Shown one piece after another: positions 21,928 to 31,315 of a stretch of DNA of 42,487 nt (position 1 is its first letter; the number at the start of each line of letters is the position of its first letter). Source of the stretch: Clostridia bacterium (GTDB taxonomy: Bacteria > Bacillota > Clostridia > Oscillospirales > CAG-272); assembly GCA_017501225.1 (NCBI GenBank), contig JAFVXH010000014.1:1-42487 (forward strand), in the 5' to 3' direction. A model generated the notes under the pieces. The model was not told the DNA's origin, made no database searches, and saw only the letters and a program-made list of their open reading frames with translations. A program made the position numbers and the translations under genes.

Positions 21928-22914
21928 ATGCTGGTTGATCTGCCGATTGAAAAATTAGAGCTTTATACCGGAAGGAATCCAAGACCGGACGATTTTGACG
22001 AATATTGGAAGACGGCACTTTGCGAGCTGGACACGATCGACGCAGGCGTTGAAATCAAGGAGGCGGATTTCCGCGCTCCCGGCGTCGCGTGCTACGATCT
22101 GTACTTCACGGGTGCGCACGGCGCACGCATTCACGCAAAATACGCCCGTCCCAAGCAGGTCAAAGGGAAGATGCCGGCGGTGCTGATGTTCCACGGATAT
22201 TTCGGCGCATCGCCCGGATGGATCGGCAGTATTCTTTCCTACGCCCTTGCCGGCTTTTCGGTTTTCGCGATGGACTGTCGCGGACAGGGCGGCAAGAGTG
22301 AAGACGTTGGCGGTGTTGTAGGAAACACCGTGCACGGACACATTATCCGCGGACTTGACTGCGAGGATCCTCATAAGCTTCTGTATCGGGATATCTTTCT
22401 GGATACCGCACTTCTTGCTCGTATCGCCATGGGCATGGATGACGTCGACGAAACCAGAGTGGGCGTCATGGGAAAAAGCCAGGGCGGCGCTTTGAGCATC
22501 GCGTGTGCCGCGCTGGAGCCTCGTGTCAGACTGGTCTGCGCGGAATATCCCTTTTTGTCGGACTACCGACGCGTCTGGGAAATGGATCTTGCAAAAGCCG
22601 CTTATGAGGAGCTTTCGGATTATTTCAGACGGTACGATCCGAGGCACGAGCGCGAGGATGCGGTCTTTACCAAGCTGGGATACATCGATATTCAGAATCT
22701 TGCGCCCAGAGTGCGCGGAGAGGTCGTGATGTTCACGGGCCTGATGGATACCATCGTTCCGCCCTCGACGCAGTTCGCAGCCTACAACAAGCTGACCTGC
22801 AAAAAGCGCGTGATCCTGTATCCCGATTTTGGGCACGAGGTTTTGCCCGACGTGCCGGAGATCACCTATGGGTTGATGCTGGAAATGGCGGGAATCGATC
22901 CTGAAAATGAGTAA
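21928..22914 (+). CDS. CE7 family acetyl esterase (acetylxylan esterase / cephalosporin-C deacetylase)
   Basis: A 328-residue alpha/beta hydrolase. The CE7 set is complete: RGQGG near 113-118, the nucleophile elbow GKSQGGA (Ser near 182), GLMDTIVPPSTQFAAYN with the catalytic Asp, and the final DFGHE with the catalytic His. No signal peptide is seen, so it acts in the cytoplasm, removing acetyl groups from imported acetylated sugars. ATG 21928 is preferred: GGGGGAG lies 7 nt upstream of it but only 1 nt from the earlier in-frame ATG 21922. Single gene with its own promoter; no sugar-uptake genes are adjacent. Confidence 0.92.
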   Translation: MLVDLPIEKLELYTGRNPRPDDFDEYWKTALCELDTIDAGVEIKEADFRAPGVACYDLYFTGAHGARIHAKYARPKQVKGKMPAVLMFHGYFGASPGWIGSILSYALAGFSVFAMDCRGQGGKSEDVGGVVGNTVHGHIIRGLDCEDPHKLLYRDIFLDTALLARIAMGMDDVDETRVGVMGKSQGGALSIACAALEPRVRLVCAEYPFLSDYRRVWEMDLAKAAYEELSDYFRRYDPRHEREDAVFTKLGYIDIQNLAPRVRGEVVMFTGLMDTIVPPSTQFAAYNKLTCKKRVILYPDFGHEVLPDVPEITYGLMLEMAGIDPENE

Positions 22915-22919
22915 AAAAA

Positions 22920-23015
22920 CAGCGGATGCTCCAGAGTCACCGACGTGACGCCGTGACCGCGATGCTACGTTTCCGCACCCTTCAGGTGTCGGAAGGCATG
23001 CAAAGCCTTCCTACT
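22920..23015. repeat. Degenerate hairpin-rich intergenic repeat
   Basis: The 267-bp gap before argG contains GTCACCGACGTGAC and GGAAGGC (22991-22997) / GCCTTCC (23005-23011) hairpins in sequence unlike a gene. It resembles the dispersed intergenic repeats of Clostridia; no T-run marks a clear terminator. Confidence 0.4.
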
Positions 23016-23100
23016 TATTGGCTAATTTGCATATATTTACAGGTGTGGATTCGGTCAAAACAAATAAAAACGATGAAAATGCATCAATTTTCAAAAAAGG

Positions 23101-23129
23101 TTGCATTTTCTGAATAAATATGCTATAAT
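23101..23129 (+). promoter_or_regulatory. Promoter of the arginine operon
   Basis: TTGCAT (23101-23106), 17-bp spacer, TATAAT (23124-23129). The spacer holds CTGAATAAATATGC, which resembles an ARG box half. Confidence 0.85.
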
Positions 23130-23132
23130 GAA

Positions 23133-23156
23133 TGCATAAAAAATGAATTTTATGCA
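23133..23156 (+). promoter_or_regulatory. Probable ArgR operator
   Basis: TGCATAAAA (23133-23141) and TTTTATGCA (23148-23156) form a perfect 9-bp palindrome around AATGAA, directly over the start site of the arginine operon. Its A/T-rich palindromic form and place fit ARG boxes (TGAATWWWWATTCA-like), so arginine-dependent repression is likely. Confidence 0.65.
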
Positions 23157-23181
23157 CAAACGTGCAGGAGGAACTGAAAAA

Positions 23182-24408
23182 ATGGCAAACAAAGAGATCA
23201 AAAAAATCGTATTGGCTTATTCCGGAGGTCTTGACACATCTATCATCATTCCGTGGTTGAAGGAGAACTACAACGATCCCGAGATCATCGCGGTATCCGG
23301 CAACGTCGGTCAGGCAGACGAGCTGGAGGGCCTTGAGGAAAAGGCGATCAAGACGGGCGCGTCCAAAATCTATATTGAGGATCTGACCGATGAATTCGTC
23401 AACGACATGATCATCCCCACCGTGCAGGCAGGGGCAAAGTATGAGGAATATCTGCTCGGCACCGCGCTCGCACGTCCCATCATCGGTAAAAGACTTGCCG
23501 AGATCGCAATTGCCGAGGGCGCAGACGCCATCTGCCACGGCTGCACGGGAAAAGGCAACGACCAGGTTCGCTTCGAGCTCGCCATCAAGGCATTCGCTCC
23601 CGGCTTGACCATCATCGCTCCTTGGCGTGAGTGGTCCATCAAGTCCCGCGAGGAGGAGATCGAGTACGCAGAGGCGCACAACGTTCCCCTGAAGATCAAC
23701 CGCGAGACCAACTATTCCAAGGATAAGAACATGTGGCACCTTTCCCACGAGGGCTTGGATCTTGAGGATGCGGGCAACGAGCCTCTTTACGAAAAGGAAG
23801 GATTTTTGGAGATGGGTGTTTCTCCCATTCAGGCTCCCGACACTCCCACCTACGTCGAGCTGGAGTTTGAGGCAGGCGTACCCGTTGCCATTGACGGCGA
23901 GAAGAAGAGCGCGAAGGAGATCATCCTCAAGCTCAACGAGCTGGGCGGTGCGAACGGCATCGGTCTTCTTGACATCGTGGAGAACCGCCTTGTCGGCATG
24001 AAGTGTCGCGGTGTATACGAAACGCCCGGCGGAGCGATCCTGTACTTCGCTCACAACTATCTCGAAACGCTCTGCCTTGACAAGATGACCAAGCACAAGA
24101 AGGAGGAGCTCGCAATCACCTTTGCGGATCTTCTTTACAACGGTCAGTGGTACACTCCTCTTCGTGAGGCGCTTTCCGCATTCGTCACCAAGACTCAGGA
24201 GCACGTGACCGGTAAGGTTCGCGTAAAGCTCTACAAGGGCAACATGATCAAGGCGGGCGCATGGAGTGATTGGTCGCTCTATTCCGAGGAGATCGCAACC
24301 TTCGGTGAGGACAACGTCTACGATCAGAAGGACAGCAAGGGCTTTATCAACCTCTGGGGCCTTCCCATCTCGGTTCAGGCTCAGGTCCAGGCAAAAAACA
24401 AGAAATAA
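23182..24408 (+). CDS. argG: Argininosuccinate synthase
   Basis: A 408-residue ATP-pyrophosphatase-type ligase joining citrulline and aspartate. The P-loop-like motif [11 protein letters not shown] lies near residues 10-20; further signatures are [26 protein letters not shown]-like NRETNYSKD and GSWTDWSLY-like [11 protein letters not shown] near the C-terminus. Length is normal. ATG 23182 is chosen because AGGAGG lies upstream. It is the first gene of the operon, so argG and argH precede the earlier-pathway genes. Confidence 0.97.
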   Translation: MANKEIKKIVLAYSGGLDTSIIIPWLKENYNDPEIIAVSGNVGQADELEGLEEKAIKTGASKIYIEDLTDEFVNDMIIPTVQAGAKYEEYLLGTALARPIIGKRLAEIAIAEGADAICHGCTGKGNDQVRFELAIKAFAPGLTIIAPWREWSIKSREEEIEYAEAHNVPLKINRETNYSKDKNMWHLSHEGLDLEDAGNEPLYEKEGFLEMGVSPIQAPDTPTYVELEFEAGVPVAIDGEKKSAKEIILKLNELGGANGIGLLDIVENRLVGMKCRGVYETPGGAILYFAHNYLETLCLDKMTKHKKEELAITFADLLYNGQWYTPLREALSAFVTKTQEHVTGKVRVKLYKGNMIKAGAWSDWSLYSEEIATFGEDNVYDQKDSKGFINLWGLPISVQAQVQAKNKK

Positions 24409-24439
24409 TCAAGGATAAAAACGGTTAAGGAGAACTCTT

Positions 24440-25834
24440 ATGGAAAAGATGTGGGCAGGGCGTTTTGAAAAGGCGCTCGATCAGCTTGCGGACGATTTCA
24501 ATTCATCCATACATTTTGATTCCAGGATGTATCGGCAGGATATTACCGGCTCTATGGCTCACGCCTCCATGCTGGGCGCTTGCGGCATCATTTCCATGGA
24601 GGACTCCGCGCTGATCATCGATACACTGGACGCGATCCTTCGCGACCTTGAGGAAGGGACGCTCGGGTTCGATTTTGGCGCAGAGGATATTCACATGTTC
24701 GTGGAGGCGGAATTGACCAAGCGCATCGGCGACGTCGGCAAGCGCCTTCATACGGCAAGAAGCCGTAACGATCAGGTCGCGCTTGACATCCGTCTGTATC
24801 TGCGGGACGAGGCAAAGACGATACGCGGACAGCTCTTGGAGCTGATTGGCGTCATCAACGATCAGGCAAAGAAGAACGTTTACACCGTTTGTCCGGGATA
24901 TACGCACCTGCAGCGCGCGCAGCCCATTTCCTTTGCGCATCATCTTCTGGCTTACGCCCAGATGTTCAAGCGCGATATTTCCCGCATCGACGACGCCGTG
25001 GCAAGAATGAATTTCTCTCCCTTAGGCTCCTGCGCTCTTGCGGGCACGACCTACGCGACCGACCGCAGGATGGTGGCAAAGGCGCTCTCGTTCGACGGCA
25101 TTACGGAAAACAGCCTCGACGGCGTTTCCGATCGCGATTTCTGTGTCGAGCTGCTCGCCTGCCTTGCGACCGTGATGATGCATCTGTCGAGATTTAGCGA
25201 GGAGATCATTCTGTGGTGCAGCTGGGAATTCAAGTTCGTCGAGCTGGACGATTCCTACACCACGGGCTCGAGCATCATGCCGCAAAAGAAGAATCCCGAC
25301 ATCGCAGAGCTTGTCAGAGGCAAGTGCGGCAGAGTCTACGGTGACCTGATGGCAACGCTGACAGTTCTGAAGGGCTTGCCGCTTGCGTACAACAAGGATA
25401 TGCAGGAGGACAAGGAGTCGATCTTCGACGCGATCGACACCGTAAAGCTCTGTCTTTCGGTCTTTACCCCCATGCTGGACGGGATGAAGGTATTAAAGGA
25501 AAACATGCTCCGCGCCGCAAAGGGCGGATTTATCAACGCAACCGATCTGGCAGATTATCTGACTAAGAAGGGCTTGCCCTTCCGCTCCGCGTACAAGATC
25601 TCGGGCACGATCGTAGGTCTTTGTATCAAGGAGGGTAAGGTTCTGGACGAGGTCAGCCTTGAGGAGTACAAGCGCTATTCCGAGCTGTTTGAGGCTGACG
25701 TATACGACGCCATCGACCTGACGGCATGTGTGGCGCAAAGAGTATCGGAGGGTGGGGCATCCTTCTCCTCCGTAGAACAACAAATTACGAAATTATCGGA
25801 GTATCTGGAACGTGAAAAAGAAAGTATTCATTGA
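24440..25834 (+). CDS. argH: Argininosuccinate lyase
   Basis: A 464-residue fumarase/aspartase-superfamily enzyme that splits argininosuccinate into arginine and fumarate. Visible motifs are MWAGRFEKA at the start, TARSRNDQVALD, GYTHLQRAQP and the signature loop GSSIMPQKKNPD. TAAGGAG precedes ATG 24440. Its 3' end overlaps argC by 23 bp, which suggests translational coupling. Confidence 0.97.
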   Translation: MEKMWAGRFEKALDQLADDFNSSIHFDSRMYRQDITGSMAHASMLGACGIISMEDSALIIDTLDAILRDLEEGTLGFDFGAEDIHMFVEAELTKRIGDVGKRLHTARSRNDQVALDIRLYLRDEAKTIRGQLLELIGVINDQAKKNVYTVCPGYTHLQRAQPISFAHHLLAYAQMFKRDISRIDDAVARMNFSPLGSCALAGTTYATDRRMVAKALSFDGITENSLDGVSDRDFCVELLACLATVMMHLSRFSEEIILWCSWEFKFVELDDSYTTGSSIMPQKKNPDIAELVRGKCGRVYGDLMATLTVLKGLPLAYNKDMQEDKESIFDAIDTVKLCLSVFTPMLDGMKVLKENMLRAAKGGFINATDLADYLTKKGLPFRSAYKISGTIVGLCIKEGKVLDEVSLEEYKRYSELFEADVYDAIDLTACVAQRVSEGGASFSSVEQQITKLSEYLEREKESIH

Positions 25835-26744
25835 CGGCAGTGCCGGCACAACGGGAATTCGGATCTACGAGCGCCTTGGCGCGCGAGAGGACATCGAGCT
25901 CTTAAAGCTCCCCGAGGAAAAGCGAAAGGATCCCGCGAGCCGAAAGGAAATGCTGAACGCGGCGGATATCGTCTTTCTGTGTCTGCCCGACGACGCTTCG
26001 CGCGAAGCGGTCGGAATGATTGAGAACGGGCATACCGTTGTCATCGATACCTCCACGGCGCACAGAACGCTTGACGGCTGGGCATACGGCTTCCCGGAGC
26101 TTTCAAAGGCTTTTGAGGAAAAGATCCTGCACTCCAAGCGGATCGCTGTTCCGGGGTGTCACGCAAGCGGATTTATCGCGCTGGTCAAGCCCTTGATCGA
26201 CAGCGGCATGCTTTCAAAGGATGCAAAGCTGACCTGTCACTCGGTCACGGGATACAGCGGCGGCGGAAAAAAGATGATCGCTGATTACCAAAGCGAGGAG
26301 AGAAGTCCTCTGCTTGACGGTCCCAGACAGTATGCGCTGACGCAGAATCACAAGCATCTGAAGGAGATGAAGGCGATCTGCGGTCTGGAACACGAACCGA
26401 TCTTTTGTCCCATCGTAGGGGACTTTTACAGCGGAATGACGGTCACGGTGCCGCTGTTCGCAACGGATCTGAACGAAGGCTTTACGGCTGAGGATATCAA
26501 AAAATTATACGAGGAAAAATATCAAACCCCGATCGTGTTTTGCGCGGGAGCGGACGCGGACGCCATGGTGTCCGCGGTAGGACTTTCCGACAAGGATTCC
26601 ATGGGGATCTGCGTGTTCGGCAACGAGGAGCGCATTTTGCTGGTGGCAAGATACGACAACCTTGGCAAGGGTGCGTCCGGTGCGGCGGTTGAGGTAATGA
26701 ATCTGATTATGGGTGTGGACCGAAAGACCGGTCTGAACGTTTGA
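25812..26744 (+). CDS. argC: N-acetyl-gamma-glutamyl-phosphate reductase, short (type 2) form
   Basis: A 310-residue NAD(P)H-dependent reductase making N-acetylglutamate semialdehyde. It belongs to the short ArgC subfamily: IDGSAGTTGIRIYERL (nucleotide binding), FLCLPDDAS, DTSTAHRT, the catalytic Cys in VPGCHASGF near residue 116, and HSVTGYSGGGKKM. It starts with GTG at 25812 inside the end of argH; no strong ribosome site is visible, consistent with coupled translation. Long-form ArgC is about 345 residues, so the short length is a family feature rather than a truncation. Confidence 0.93.
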   Translation: MKKKVFIDGSAGTTGIRIYERLGAREDIELLKLPEEKRKDPASRKEMLNAADIVFLCLPDDASREAVGMIENGHTVVIDTSTAHRTLDGWAYGFPELSKAFEEKILHSKRIAVPGCHASGFIALVKPLIDSGMLSKDAKLTCHSVTGYSGGGKKMIADYQSEERSPLLDGPRQYALTQNHKHLKEMKAICGLEHEPIFCPIVGDFYSGMTVTVPLFATDLNEGFTAEDIKKLYEEKYQTPIVFCAGADADAMVSAVGLSDKDSMGICVFGNEERILLVARYDNLGKGASGAAVEVMNLIMGVDRKTGLNV

Positions 26745-26761
26745 GATTGAGGAAAAGAAAC

Positions 26762-27979
26762 ATGGAAATGAAAATCATTGAGGGTGGCGTTTGTGCCGCC
26801 AAGGGCTTTACGGCAAACGGCGTGCATTGCGGCATCCGCAAGAACAAAACCAAGAAGGATATTTCTCTGATCGTCAGTGAGAACGTGGCGAGTGCTGCGG
26901 CGGTATATACGACCAATCTTGTCAAGGGTGCTCCCCTGATCGTGACCAAGAATCACCTTCAGGACGGGCACGCGCAGGCGATCATCTGCAACAGCGGAAA
27001 CGCCAATACCTGCAACGCAAACGGAATTGAGATCGCCGAGCAGATGTCCGAGCTGCTCGCAAAGGAGCTTGGAATCAAGGCGGACGACGTTGTCGTGGCA
27101 TCCACCGGAGTCATCGGTCAGCCGCTTGACATCACGCCCATCGCAAACGGGATCCCCTCGCTGATCGAGGGCCTTGGAGATCACAGCGATTTTGCTGCCG
27201 AGGGCATTATGACCACCGACGTGCAAAAGAAGGAGAGCGCGCTTTCCTTCGAGGTTGGCGGCAAGGAGTGCAGGATCGGCGGTATTGCCAAGGGATCCGG
27301 CATGATCCATCCCAACATGGCAACCATGCTGGTCTTTATCACCACGGACTGCAGCATTTCCTCCGAGATGCTTTCCAAGGCATTGCGCGGAGATATTCAG
27401 AATACCTTTAACATGATCAGCATTGACGGAGATACCTCCACCAACGACATGGTCACGATTCTCGCGAACGGTCAGGCGGGCAACGCCGAGATCACCTCCG
27501 AGGGGGCTGACTTCGACGCCTTCATGAAGGCGCTCAATACACTCACGGTACATCTGTGCAAGTGTATCGCGGCGGACGGCGAGGGAGCCTCCAAGCTGAT
27601 CGAATGCAAGGTTACCTCCGCTCCGAGCGACGCCGTTGCAAAGGGCGTTGCAAAGTCGGTCATTTGCTCCTCGTTGGTGAAGGCTGCGATGTTCGGCTCG
27701 GATGCCAACTGGGGAAGAGTCCTGTGCGCCATCGGATATTCCGGATGCGCGGTCGACGTAAACAAGATCGACGTCAGCTTCGTTTCCGCCAAGGGCGAGG
27801 TGCTTGTTTGCAAGAACGGCGCGGGTGTCGATTTCTCCGAGGAGCTGGCAAAGGAGATCCTTCTGGAGAATGAAATTACCATTGCGGTTTCTCTCAACGA
27901 CGGAGATATCGAGGCGACCGCGTGGGGATGCGATCTGACCTACGATTATGTCAAGATCAACGGAGATTATCGGACGTAA
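26762..27979 (+). CDS. argJ: Glutamate N-acetyltransferase / amino-acid acetyltransferase ArgJ
   Basis: A 405-residue Ntn-fold enzyme that moves the acetyl group from N-acetylornithine to glutamate, and in bifunctional forms also uses acetyl-CoA. The self-cleavage and catalytic Thr lies in KGSGMIHPNMATMLVF near residue 190. Other marks are CNSGNANTCN, STGVIGQPL, and GANWGRVL-like SDANWGRVLCAIGYSG. AGGAAAAG precedes ATG 26762. No argA or argE is in the operon, so ArgJ recycling makes the pathway complete; whether it can also prime with acetyl-CoA cannot be told. Confidence 0.96.
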   Translation: MEMKIIEGGVCAAKGFTANGVHCGIRKNKTKKDISLIVSENVASAAAVYTTNLVKGAPLIVTKNHLQDGHAQAIICNSGNANTCNANGIEIAEQMSELLAKELGIKADDVVVASTGVIGQPLDITPIANGIPSLIEGLGDHSDFAAEGIMTTDVQKKESALSFEVGGKECRIGGIAKGSGMIHPNMATMLVFITTDCSISSEMLSKALRGDIQNTFNMISIDGDTSTNDMVTILANGQAGNAEITSEGADFDAFMKALNTLTVHLCKCIAADGEGASKLIECKVTSAPSDAVAKGVAKSVICSSLVKAAMFGSDANWGRVLCAIGYSGCAVDVNKIDVSFVSAKGEVLVCKNGAGVDFSEELAKEILLENEITIAVSLNDGDIEATAWGCDLTYDYVKINGDYRT

Positions 27980-27990
27980 GGAGAAAAACG

Positions 27991-28854
27991 ATGAAGATTT
28001 CCAATGCACAAAGGGCTGAGATCCTGATCCACGCCCTTCCGTATATCAAAAAATACACCGGCAAGGTCGTGGTCGTCAAGTACGGCGGCAACGCCATGAC
28101 GAGCGAGGTCCTCAAGGACTCCGTCGCGCACGACATCGTGCTGCTCAATCTCATCGGTGTCAAGGTCGTATTGGTTCACGGCGGCGGCCCCGAGATCACG
28201 GATATGCTGCAAAAGATCGGCAAGCAGACCGAGTTTGTGGACGGCTTGCGCGTGACCGATAAGGAAACCGTCGACGTCGCGCAAATGGTGCTGGCGGGCA
28301 AGATCAACAAGAGCCTTGTCAATCTGCTGGAATGCAGCGGCGGCAAGGCGATCGGTCTTTCGGGCATCGACGGGCATATGATCAAGGCAAAGATCAAGGA
28401 TACGCGCTTGGGATACGTCGGAACGGTCACGAGCGTCAATCCAAAGCCCATTCAGGATCTGTTGGAGCTGGATTACATCCCCGTCGTTTCCACCATCGGA
28501 TGTGACGACGAGGGCAACGTTTATAACATCAACGCGGATACTGCGGCTGCCAAGATCGCGGCGGCGCTGGATGCCGAAAGTCTGATCACGCTGACCGATA
28601 TCGCAGGAATTCTGCGTGACAAGGACGATCCCGACACGCTGATCTCTCACATCAACGTAAAGGAAACTGAGCAGATGATCAAGGACGGTGTCATCGTCGG
28701 CGGCATGATCCCCAAGGTTCAGTGCTGCGCGGATGCCGTCAAGGACGGCGTCAAGAAGGTGTTTATCATCGACGGACGCGTGCCGCACTCCATTCTGATT
28801 GAAACGCTGACCGATGAAGGCATCGGTACCATGTTTGAGGGTGATTCCAAATGA
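27991..28854 (+). CDS. argB: Acetylglutamate kinase
   Basis: A 287-residue amino-acid kinase that phosphorylates N-acetylglutamate. It has VVKYGGNAM (phosphate-binding), VLVHGGGPEI, LVNLLECSGGKAIGLSG, the NINADTAAAKIA active-site helix and GGMIPKVQ. The N-terminal helix ISNAQRAEILIHALPYIKKY is the extension found in hexameric, arginine-inhibited forms, so feedback inhibition is likely. TAAGGAG precedes ATG 27991. The stop overlaps the argD start by 4 bp. Confidence 0.97.
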   Translation: MKISNAQRAEILIHALPYIKKYTGKVVVVKYGGNAMTSEVLKDSVAHDIVLLNLIGVKVVLVHGGGPEITDMLQKIGKQTEFVDGLRVTDKETVDVAQMVLAGKINKSLVNLLECSGGKAIGLSGIDGHMIKAKIKDTRLGYVGTVTSVNPKPIQDLLELDYIPVVSTIGCDDEGNVYNINADTAAAKIAAALDAESLITLTDIAGILRDKDDPDTLISHINVKETEQMIKDGVIVGGMIPKVQCCADAVKDGVKKVFIIDGRVPHSILIETLTDEGIGTMFEGDSK

Positions 28855-30023
28855 ATAATGTAATCGAGCAGGACGGCAAGTATATTGCCGGTACGTACGC
28901 AAGATTTCCCGTCGAGATCGTTCGGGGCAAGGGCTCCTATCTCTACGATGGGGAAGGAAAGCAATATATTGATATGGGCACGGGCATTGCCGTCAATACC
29001 TTCGGTATGTGTGACGATGCCTGGGTCGAAGCGGTTGAGAAGCAGCTCTCTGCCTTCGCCCATACCTCCAACCTTTACTACACCGCGCCCTGCGTGGAGC
29101 TTGCAAAAATGCTTTGCGAGCGCACGGGAATGAAAAAGGTGTTCTTCTCCAATTCGGGTGCTGAGGCAAACGAGTGCGCCATCAAGGCGGCACGCAAATA
29201 CGCCGCAGAGAAAAAGGGCAAGGAATATACGACCATCGTAACACTGAAGAACAGCTTTCACGGAAGAACCCTGACCACGCTCTCCGCGACGGGTCAGGAG
29301 CATTATCACGAGCTGTATCAGCCCCTGACGCCGGGCTTTGAGCACGTCGATCCCAACGGCGGCTGCTATGAGCTTGAGGCAATGGCGGCACACGTCAAGA
29401 TCGCGGGCATCATGATCGAATGCGTGCAGGGCGAGGGCGGCGTCAATGCGCTTGACGCAGAGTTTGTCCAATATCTTGCCGCGTTCTGCAAGAAGCACGA
29501 CATCGTGTTGATCGTGGACGAGGTGCAGACGGGCAACGGAAGAAGCGGACAGCTGTACAGCTACATGAACTTTGGCATCAGCCCTGACGTTGTGACCACC
29601 GCAAAGGGACTTGGCGGAGGGCTCCCCTTGGGAGCTACGATGCTGGGCGAGAAGGTACAAAGCGTGTTCGGATTCGGCGATCACGGCTCGACCTTCGGAG
29701 GCAATCCCGTCGCGTGCGCGGGTGCTGTGAGCATTTTGAGCCGCATCGACGAGGCGCTCCTGAACGGTGTCCGGGAGAGAAGCGAGCTGATTTTCTCCAC
29801 GCTGCAGGGAGCTGAGGGTGTCGTATCCGTCAGCGGTATGGGACTGATGATCGGGATTGAAACCGAAAAGCCCGCAAAAGAGGTGTTGAACGCCTGCATG
29901 GAGAAGGGGGTTCTGGTGCTGACCGCAAAGAACAAGGTCAGACTCCTGCCCGCGCTCAACATTCCCATGGATGCCCTGAAGCAGGCGCTTGACGTCATCA
30001 AGGACGCTTGCAAGGTAAATTGA
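28851..30023 (+). CDS. argD: Acetylornithine aminotransferase
   Basis: A 390-residue class III PLP aminotransferase converting N-acetylglutamate semialdehyde to N-acetylornithine. [15 protein letters not shown] and [16 protein letters not shown] bind the cofactor phosphate and substrate, [13 protein letters not shown] holds the PLP-binding Asp, and [14 protein letters not shown] the Schiff-base Lys. Length is usual. It starts with the ATGA overlap with argB. Confidence 0.96.
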   Translation: MNNVIEQDGKYIAGTYARFPVEIVRGKGSYLYDGEGKQYIDMGTGIAVNTFGMCDDAWVEAVEKQLSAFAHTSNLYYTAPCVELAKMLCERTGMKKVFFSNSGAEANECAIKAARKYAAEKKGKEYTTIVTLKNSFHGRTLTTLSATGQEHYHELYQPLTPGFEHVDPNGGCYELEAMAAHVKIAGIMIECVQGEGGVNALDAEFVQYLAAFCKKHDIVLIVDEVQTGNGRSGQLYSYMNFGISPDVVTTAKGLGGGLPLGATMLGEKVQSVFGFGDHGSTFGGNPVACAGAVSILSRIDEALLNGVRERSELIFSTLQGAEGVVSVSGMGLMIGIETEKPAKEVLNACMEKGVLVLTAKNKVRLLPALNIPMDALKQALDVIKDACKVN

Positions 30024-30042
30024 ACGAATTCAGGTGAACGGT

Positions 30043-31047
30043 ATGAATTTAAAGGGAAAAGATTTTTTGAAGCTGCTGGATTTTTCCTCCGAGGAGATCT
30101 TGGCTCTGATCGAGCTTGCGCAGGATCTCAAGCAGAAGAAATACGACAATATTCCTCACAAGCTGTGCGAGGGCAAGAACATTGCGCTGATCTTTGAAAA
30201 GACCAGCACCCGTACCAGATGCAGCTTTGAGGTAGCCGCAAGGGATCTCGGCATGGGTGTGACCTATCTGGATCCTACGGGCTCGCAGATCGGCAAGAAG
30301 GAAAGCATTGCCGACACGGCAAGAGTGCTTTGCAGAATTTACGACGGCATCGAGTACCGCGGCTACGGTCAGGAGATCGTGGAGGAGCTTGCAAGATATT
30401 CCTCCGTTCCCGTCTGGAACGGACTGACTAACGAGTTCCATCCCACGCAGATCCTTGCCGATATGATGACCATCAAGGAAAAATTCGGAAGGCTCAAGGG
30501 GCTCAATTTCGTCTACATGGGCGACGCGAGATACAACATGGGCAACTCTTTGATGGTAGGCTGCGCAAAGCTCGGACTGAACTTTACGGCGTGCGCGCCC
30601 GAGAAGTATTTCCCGGATGCGGCGCTGATCAAGACCTGCGAGGAGCTTGCAAAGGAAAGCGGGGCTACGCTCACCTTTGAAACCGATCCTACCAAGGCGG
30701 TCAAGGGTGCGGACGTCATTTGCACGGACGTCTGGGTTTCCATGGGTGAGCCTGCCGAGGTCTGGGAAGCGCGCATCAAGGAGCTCTCCCCCTACCGGGT
30801 CAACAGCGCGATCATGGAAATGACCGGAAAGGACGAAACGATCTTTATGCACTGCCTGCCCTCCTTCCACGATCTCAAAACCCAGGTCGGTAAGGAAATG
30901 GGAGAACGGTTCGGGATTGACGCGATGGAGGTCACCGACGAGGTCTTTGAGAGTGCGCAATCGGTCGTATTCGACGAGGCGGAGAACCGCATGCACACCA
31001 TCAAGGCGGTCATGGCGGCAACCCTGTCCGATCAGGCGTTTGCATGA
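30043..31047 (+). CDS. argF: Ornithine carbamoyltransferase
   Basis: A 334-residue transcarbamylase making citrulline. It shows the carbamoyl-phosphate motif [37 protein letters not shown], the ornithine loop VSMGEP and [11 protein letters not shown] 30043 is preferred because AGGTGA lies 5 nt upstream; an in-frame GTG at 30034 overlaps that site. It is the last gene of the operon and ends at a strong terminator. No carbamate kinase or arginine deiminase is near, so an anabolic role is favoured. Confidence 0.96.
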   Translation: MNLKGKDFLKLLDFSSEEILALIELAQDLKQKKYDNIPHKLCEGKNIALIFEKTSTRTRCSFEVAARDLGMGVTYLDPTGSQIGKKESIADTARVLCRIYDGIEYRGYGQEIVEELARYSSVPVWNGLTNEFHPTQILADMMTIKEKFGRLKGLNFVYMGDARYNMGNSLMVGCAKLGLNFTACAPEKYFPDAALIKTCEELAKESGATLTFETDPTKAVKGADVICTDVWVSMGEPAEVWEARIKELSPYRVNSAIMEMTGKDETIFMHCLPSFHDLKTQVGKEMGERFGIDAMEVTDEVFESAQSVVFDEAENRMHTIKAVMAATLSDQAFA

Positions 31048-31075
31048 TCAAAAACAAAATCACATAGGAACGGCA

Positions 31076-31109
31076 AATCGGCATCGGATCACTCCGGTGC
31101 CGATTTTTT
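31076..31109 (+). terminator. Terminator of the arginine operon
   Basis: AATCGGCATCGGA (31076-31088) pairs with TCCGGTGCCGATT (31093-31105), with one A-G mismatch or bulge region, followed by a T-run. Confidence 0.9.
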
Positions 31110-31139
31110 GTGTTGGGGTGGCAAATCCGTCAAAAAAAC

Positions 31140-31168
31140 TTGACTGGCGGACGAAAACATGGTATGAT
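31140..31168 (+). promoter_or_regulatory. Promoter of the ABC transporter pair
   Basis: TTGACT (31140-31145), 17-bp spacer, TATGAT (31163-31168), 148 bp upstream of the first ABC gene. Confidence 0.8.
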
Positions 31169-31198
31169 GACTATAGTTAGTATGACGATTATAGTTAC
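31163..31198 (+). promoter_or_regulatory. Tandem 18-bp repeat over the transcription start (candidate operator)
   Basis: TATGATGACTATAGTTAG (31163-31180) is followed at once by TATGACGATTATAGTTAC (31181-31198), 15 of 18 identical. The repeat covers the -10 and the expected start site, the usual place for a repressor. Confidence 0.6.
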
Positions 31199-31234
31199 GT
31201 TAGTCTGTATGAAAAATCGGGGTTTGCGTTTTTT

Positions 31235-31261
31235 GTGCGTGACCTCGGTCGCGCACTTTTT
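31235..31261 (+). terminator. Leader terminator / attenuator before the ABC genes
   Basis: GTGCGTGACC (31235-31244) pairs with GGTCGCGCAC (31247-31256; the innermost pairs form the loop), followed by TTTTTATTTT. It lies between the promoter and the first ABC gene, so transcription must be able to read through it; the gene may be attenuated. Confidence 0.6.
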
Positions 31262-31315
31262 ATTTTGCGTGCAATCGGTTTGACAAAACAAAACTCAGAA
31301 AGGACACGTGTGAAA

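Noticed and set aside
23182..31047. Arginine deiminase or catabolic arginine cluster
   Set aside because: No arcA or arcC is present; the gene set is the complete biosynthetic route and argF is beside argB/argD.
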